Below are positions 29,479 through 32,597 of a stretch of 32,597 bases of DNA, piece by piece (the stretch's first letter is position 1; each line of letters opens with the position of its first letter). A model generated the notes under the pieces. That model was not told where the DNA came from, searched no databases, and saw only the letters and a program-made list of their open reading frames with translations. A program made the translations under genes and the position numbers. The stretch lies in IMG/VR virus record IMGVR_UViG_3300036804_000056, positions 1 through 32,597 of that record. One strand, 5' to 3'. The DNA comes from a virus.

Positions 29479-30183
29479 ATGGAACCAAATCTAAACGTGA
29501 ATGTCCGAATCGTCGTGACCCAGGCGCATATCGATGAAGGCGCGTGCCGCGATCCCAATAAGTGCATGATTAAGCTCGCCATCGCCGAAGCCCTTGGCGT
29601 CGCGCACGGCTATATCCGAGTCGATGCGACCGGCGTCCGCATCACCCGGCGCAAGGATTACCGCGAGCGCGCCGACTTGCCGCGCAAGGCGTTGCACGCC
29701 TTGCTGGCCTTCGACCGCAACGAGCGCGTCGAGCCGTTCGATTTCATGCTTCGCTTCCGCAAGACGACGCGCGTCGTGAAATCGACCCCGGAGCGACGCA
29801 CGCAAATCAACGCCGCTCGAGCCACGCGCAAGGCGGAAGGCCGGCCAGATAAGACCTATGACCTGGCGAAGCGGATCGCCGGCGTCGCCTCGACGTCGCC
29901 GGCTGTCGCCGTCGATTTGCCCGACGCCACTGTTCCGAGCGCGCTCCGCAACAAGGTCGAAGCGTTGCAGATTCGGCTCCGCCACCCGATGAAGGAAATC
30001 CTCGCCAAGATACCTGGCAATCTGACCGAACGGGCGAAAGCCATCGGCGTCTCGCGCCAAACCATGTACGTGTGGGCGGACGAAAAATACCGGCCGACCG
30101 GCAACCAAGCGGAGCGGATCGCCGAGCTTACCGGCGTCCCGGCGGCGATCATCCGAGGTGAAGGTGGCGCAGCGGAACTCTGA
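29479..30183 (+). CDS. Two-domain protein with C-terminal helix-turn-helix (234 aa)
   Basis: Residues 1-105 form an ordered N-terminal domain (QAHIDEGACRDPNKCMIKLA; then ALLAFDRNERVEPFDFML) with a cysteine pair. Residues 105-150 are a basic linker. Residues 160-228 carry a helix-turn-helix (AKAIGVSRQTMYVWADEKYR; AERIAELTGVPAAII) closely related to that in 27933-28433. It may be a regulator with a sensing N-terminal domain. AGGAG precedes ATG 29479. Confidence 0.65.
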   Translation: MEPNLNVNVRIVVTQAHIDEGACRDPNKCMIKLAIAEALGVAHGYIRVDATGVRITRRKDYRERADLPRKALHALLAFDRNERVEPFDFMLRFRKTTRVVKSTPERRTQINAARATRKAEGRPDKTYDLAKRIAGVASTSPAVAVDLPDATVPSALRNKVEALQIRLRHPMKEILAKIPGNLTERAKAIGVSRQTMYVWADEKYRPTGNQAERIAELTGVPAAIIRGEGGAAEL

Positions 30184-30712
30184 TTACGAGCGCCAGGCGA
30201 ACGAGGAATACGAGACGCCGGGGTGGGTTGTCACGGCGCTCACGGACCACCTCGGTCCCTTGGGTGGCTTGAGAATTTGGGAGCCCGCGCCGCCGCGACG
30301 CGGCGACGGTAAGCTGGCATTGGCCTTGCGACAAGAGGGCTTTGAAGTCGTCGTCACGCGCGGCGACTTCACCCGCCGCAACATCCGGCCCATCGGCTGC
30401 AACATCATCGTGACAAACCCGCCTTACGGCGAGAGCCGGCGCGCCGAGATCGCGATGGCGTTCATCCGTCGGGCGCTCGCTATGCCCGAGATTGACGTCG
30501 CCGCGTTCCTCCTCGCCGTCGATTTCGATTCAGGCAAGACGCGGCGCGACGTGTTCGCCGATTGCATCTTTTGGAGCCGCAAGATCGTGCTCCTCGACCG
30601 GATCGTTTGGTTTCCCCGGCCAGGCGCAGCGCCGAGCACGAATCACGCGTGGTTTGTTTGGAACAAGCGCCAGGTCGGCCCGGCGACAATCAGCTACGCG
30701 GAGCGCGAATGA
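30164..30712 (+). CDS. Putative DNA methyltransferase (NPPY motif)
   Basis: A 182-residue protein; GTG 30164 lies 5 bases after GAGG and gives MAQRNSDYERQANEEYETP. GTG 30158 is another option. It has a cofactor-loop-like region WEPAPPRRGDGKLALAL (39-55) and the catalytic NPPY at 85-88, then an RHV/AAFLLAVDFDS strand and a YAERE tail. NPPY marks N6-adenine or N4-cytosine methyltransferases. A target-recognition region is not evident, so it may modify phage DNA or be a small Dam-like variant. Possible use against host restriction. Confidence 0.65.
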   Translation: MAQRNSDYERQANEEYETPGWVVTALTDHLGPLGGLRIWEPAPPRRGDGKLALALRQEGFEVVVTRGDFTRRNIRPIGCNIIVTNPPYGESRRAEIAMAFIRRALAMPEIDVAAFLLAVDFDSGKTRRDVFADCIFWSRKIVLLDRIVWFPRPGAAPSTNHAWFVWNKRQVGPATISYAERE

Positions 30713-30798
30713 GAATGTTCTGGATTGGGATATTCGTCGGCGCTGGCGTAGTGGCGCTTGGGATGCTTGTCGGGGCGGCGCTCGTAGTCTGCAAATAG
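30709..30798 (+). CDS. 29-residue membrane peptide
   Basis: ATG 30709 overlaps the methyltransferase stop (ATGA), with GGAG just before it. After MRMFW the product is one hydrophobic segment (IGIFVGAGVVALGMLVGAAL) ending VVCK. Such single-span peptides act as small holins, pinholins or lysis regulators in phages. The function is inferred only from topology and the endolysin three genes upstream. Confidence 0.55.
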   Translation: MRMFWIGIFVGAGVVALGMLVGAALVVCK

Positions 30799-30801
30799 GA
30801 A

Positions 30802-30832
30802 ACGGGCGCGGCCGATTGGCAACCGCGCCCGT
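30802..30832 (+). terminator. Hairpin terminator of the rightward block
   Basis: Perfect 10-bp stem ACGGGCGCGG (30802-30811) / CCGCGCCCGT (30823-30832) with an 11-base loop, just after the membrane peptide. It is followed by CCCTCTCG, not a T-run, so it is a weak intrinsic terminator or an RNA-stability structure. Confidence 0.5.
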
Positions 30833-30860
30833 CCCTCTCGAGTGTTTCGCCCCGGCCGGC

Positions 30861-30944
30861 GCTTACGAGTGTAAGCCTTGGGGGACGCCGACCAGGCCCA
30901 CGGTCACTCGGGCTCGCGGGGAGTGCACGATGACCCCCAAGGCT
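30861..30944. other. Structured gap between converging gene blocks
   Basis: The 152-base gap 30799-30950 separates rightward and leftward blocks. It holds a second palindrome pair AGCCTTGGGGG (30874-30884) / CCCCCAAGGCT (30934-30944), 11 bp perfect over a 49-base spacer, and a small hairpin GCTTAC-GAGT-GTAAGC (30861-30876) that shares bases with it. Mutually exclusive structures are possible. No protein-coding signal was seen. Confidence 0.5.
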
Positions 30945-30950
30945 AGGGCG

Positions 30951-31163
30951 CTAATTCATCTCGAGATATTCGACCAATCCCGGCAACTGATATTCCGCCT
31001 GGTGACGATGCTTGGTCAGCAACACCTCGCGAGAATATCCCATCAATTCAAGCAATTCCGCCTGATGAGCGGCTTCGATTGTCGTCAGTCGGTCGCGCGG
31101 CTTCGACACGAAATTGCCGCAGCAAAGGCAAGCCGCTTTGTCCATCTTGTCATCGCATTGCAT
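30951..31163 (-). CDS. Small protein with cysteine cluster (70 aa)
   Basis: ATG 31163 follows GGAG on the minus strand. The product starts MQCDDKMDKAACLCCGNFVS, with four cysteines near the start that may bind zinc, then a helical body (TTIEAAHQAELLELMGYSRE) and ends LPGLVEYLEMN. The EYLEM end also occurs in the gene at 31483-31677. No family recognised. Confidence 0.6.
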   Translation of the reverse strand: MQCDDKMDKAACLCCGNFVSKPRDRLTTIEAAHQAELLELMGYSREVLLTKHRHQAEYQLPGLVEYLEMN

Positions 31164-31198
31164 TTTACACTCCTCAGTCTGTAGGCTCTAGGATCGAT

Positions 31199-31486
31199 TT
31201 AAATGCCCTCTGAGCGGCCATCCGGGATCGCCCGTCCAGGCCCCTTGGAAAAAAGCTCGGCCCTGGCCACGCGGGCGTGGCGCGAGCCCATGACGTCTTT
31301 CTCGAGGGCGTCCTGCAAGTAGCTCTGCGCCGACTCAAGCGTCGCGAACTCGTTGGCGAGCTTGAAATCCGTCGTGAAGCTCTTGCCGCGCAGGAACCAA
31401 TGCATCGGCCCCATTTGCGTTTGCGCCGTGTAGAACACGACGAAAGGCCCCTTCTGATAGGACGGTTTCTTTGCCGTGCTTTTCAC
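31199..31486 (-). CDS. Unknown protein (95 aa)
   Basis: ATG 31486 overlaps the neighbouring stop (ATGA). The sequence begins with a basic MKSTAKKPSYQKGPFVVFY and includes aromatic strands (MHWFLRGKSFTTDFKLANEF) and a helix (TLESAQSYLQDALEKDV). It reads as a folded small protein. Function unknown. The 35 bases between this gene and the next (31164-31198) hold the ribosome binding site and the TGTAGGCTCTAG motif. Confidence 0.65.
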   Translation of the reverse strand: MKSTAKKPSYQKGPFVVFYTAQTQMGPMHWFLRGKSFTTDFKLANEFATLESAQSYLQDALEKDVMGSRHARVARAELFSKGPGRAIPDGRSEGI

Positions 31487-31677
31487 CGGACCCTCCCCAT
31501 GGCCATTTCCAGATATTCAATCAGGAACTTGGCGTAACTCAGAACGAAGTCGTCGCCATCGAACTCGAAAACGTCCTGCTTTTTGTCGGCGGCTTGTCCG
31601 TAGGCTTTCGCGTAGGCGAGCTTGAACAGATCGAGCTTGGCGGGCGTCCAGGAGATGACGCGGGCAGTCTGACTCAC
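31483..31677 (-). CDS. Small protein (64 aa)
   Basis: ATG 31677 overlaps the preceding stop (ATGA). The product is helical and charged (WTPAKLDLFKLAYAKAYGQA; DFVLSYAKFLIEYLEMAMG). It could be an early host-modifying protein; no known family. The EYLEM motif near its end echoes 30951-31163. Confidence 0.65.
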   Translation of the reverse strand: MSQTARVISWTPAKLDLFKLAYAKAYGQAADKKQDVFEFDGDDFVLSYAKFLIEYLEMAMGRVR

Positions 31678-31880
31678 GGAATCCTCCCATGGGTGAAAAC
31701 GTTCATCCGAGCGCGCCGCACGGCGGCCGTCCGTTCATACTCGACGTCGCGCAGGAACCGGCGCAATTCGCGCAAGCTCGCGTCGTCGAGCGGATCGAGG
31801 TTGACGCGATAGTCGCGGCCCGTTGCGCGCCGCATCTCGGCGCGCAACAAAGCCTCCTCTTGCCGCACGGCGGCGCTCAC
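31674..31880 (-). CDS. Small basic protein (68 aa)
   Basis: GTG 31880 is chosen since it overlaps the preceding stop (GTGA); no ATG fits. The product is rich in Arg (RAEMRRATGRDYRVNLDPLD; ELRRFLRDVEYERTAAVRRA) and helical. DNA or RNA binding is possible. No family recognised. Confidence 0.6.
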   Translation of the reverse strand: MSAAVRQEEALLRAEMRRATGRDYRVNLDPLDDASLRELRRFLRDVEYERTAAVRRARMNVFTHGRIP

Positions 31881-32134
31881 TTCACGTCCCGCAAAATGTC
31901 TCGAATCGCGTCGCCGCGAGCGCTCTTGGTCGCCATGAAGTTCATGCCGTTTTTCACAATGTCGGTCACGTGGTCGCATTCCTCGCACCGCCCTGACGTG
32001 AAAAACTTGTTCTCGTCAGGCATCGTTTGTTTCTGGCCGCACTTCTCGCAATTGAACTGTTGGTAAACAGTCCAGCCGTCGGCGATCTTTTTGTCGGCGT
32101 TCGCCAACACCTCTTTCCAGGGATGAAGGTTCAT
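31877..32134 (-). CDS. Zinc-binding small protein (85 aa)
   Basis: ATG 32134 overlaps the preceding stop (ATGA). Residues 29-53 include CEKCGQKQTM and CEECDHV, a four-cysteine zinc ribbon, set between an N-terminal helix (WKEVLANADKKIADGW) and a basic C-terminal helix. Such zinc-ribbon proteins are widespread in phages, role unknown. Confidence 0.7.
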   Translation of the reverse strand: MNLHPWKEVLANADKKIADGWTVYQQFNCEKCGQKQTMPDENKFFTSGRCEECDHVTDIVKNGMNFMATKSARGDAIRDILRDVK

Positions 32135-32469
32135 CGCGCGATCTCCCGCACTGCGCTCAAGTCAGCGATCATGCGCTTCGCCACGACGTCGCCCAGGGCG
32201 ATGACAAGTCTCGCCAGGACGTCATCGTCCATGTTGTCGGCAAAGAACTTGGCGATCTCCTCGACCGTGTTTTGATCGACAACATCCGCGAGCGCCGAGT
32301 CGTTGGCCGGATCGAGCTTGCCGGCAATCAACAGGCGATCCGAAACGTCCTGAATCGCGGCGTCAACAGCGGCGCTTTGATCGAGCACGTTCAAGTACCG
32401 CAGCGACTCAATCGCAATCGCCTTCACCTCGTCGTCGGTCAGCCCGGCGTAGTCCAAATTTACACTCAT
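32131..32469 (-). CDS. First leftward early protein (112 aa)
   Basis: Starts at ATG 32469, ten bases after the AAGGAG carried in the right inverted repeat, and so is the mirror partner of the gene at 132. The product is helical and acidic (YAGLTDDEVKAIAIESLRYL; SALADVVDQNTVEEIAKFF). No family recognised. It should be expressed at once after entry from the right-end promoter. Confidence 0.7.
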   Translation of the reverse strand: MSVNLDYAGLTDDEVKAIAIESLRYLNVLDQSAAVDAAIQDVSDRLLIAGKLDPANDSALADVVDQNTVEEIAKFFADNMDDDVLARLVIALGDVVAKRMIADLSAVREIAR

Positions 32470-32470
32470 A

Positions 32471-32597
32471 TGTTCTCTACTCCTTCGTCTCTGTCTTGCT
32501 TGTCCGTTTGCGTGCTTAACATAGCATGGTGCTTCCATGTGTCAAGTAGGCGAGCGAACGCTCCCCAATCCATTCCGGGGTTGTCGCGGGTGACTGA
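32471..32597. repeat. Right copy of 127-bp terminal inverted repeat
   Basis: Exact reverse complement of 1-127. It carries the promoter and the ribosome binding site of the leftward early block. If the two ends were joined directly they would form a 254-bp perfect palindrome centred on TGACTGATCAGTCA. Confidence 0.97.
32518..32545 (-). promoter_or_regulatory. Sigma70-like promoter inside the right inverted repeat
   Basis: Mirror of the left-end promoter: on the minus strand TTGACA (32545-32540) and TATGTT (32523-32518), 16 bases apart. It points left into the block 32469-30951. Confidence 0.75.

Noticed and set aside
1-32597. tRNA genes, CRISPR arrays, insertion sequences, integrase or attachment sites
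   Set aside because: None seen: no cloverleaf-like sequence, no regularly spaced repeats, no transposase or recombinase motifs.

Overview
The window looks like a nearly complete small tailed-phage genome of podovirus type (about 32.6 kb, G+C-rich, almost no non-coding DNA, genes joined by ATGA, GTGA or TAATG overlaps). An alphaproteobacterial host is likely. The evidence is composition, a phage-borne PEPxxWA-CTERM surface protein (a signal typical of alphaproteobacteria with exosortase) and a perfect copy of the bacterial chromosomal parS sequence. The window is bounded by a perfect 127-bp inverted repeat (1-127 and 32471-32597). Each copy carries the same sigma70-like promoter and ribosome binding site facing inward, so both arms begin with the same leader.

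Layout: (1) 132-2336, rightward early block of eight small genes including three DNA-binding-type proteins and one secreted protein, closed by hairpins at 2343-2424. (2) 2452-23897, rightward virion block: putative small terminase, TerL, two probable anti-defence nucleotide sponges (an Acb2/Tad1-hairpin-like protein and a Tad2/DUF2829 protein), zinc-ribbon proteins, portal, a PEP-CTERM protein, scaffold, major capsid protein, proline-rich proteins, head-tail adaptor and a tail-nozzle-like protein. Then comes a tandem cassette of seven tiny arginine-rich proteins, a RuvC-like resolvase (with an eighth arginine-rich protein at its end), a GNAT-like protein and large ejection-type proteins, one with a lysozyme domain. 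A perfect parS site lies in the last gene. (3) 23900-27881, leftward block: HTH protein, small unknowns, zinc ribbon, YqaJ-type exonuclease and ERF annealing protein. (4) 27933-30798, rightward block: two related HTH proteins, GH19 endolysin, DUF7694-type protein, adenine/cytosine methyltransferase-like protein and a 29-residue membrane peptide. (5) 30951-32469, leftward block of six small unknown genes driven from the right-end promoter.

No DNA polymerase, primase, helicase or integrase was found. Replication must lean on the host, helped by the phage ERF/YqaJ recombination pair and the RuvC-like nuclease. The most interesting points are the parS site in a phage lacking ParB, the phage PEP-CTERM protein, the protamine-like micro-gene cassette, the adjacent Acb2-like and Tad2 genes, and the inverted ends. 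The 127-bp repeat length equals a common assembly k-mer, so the real inverted repeat may extend beyond this window. All functional names rest on reading the translated proteins by eye; no searches were run.
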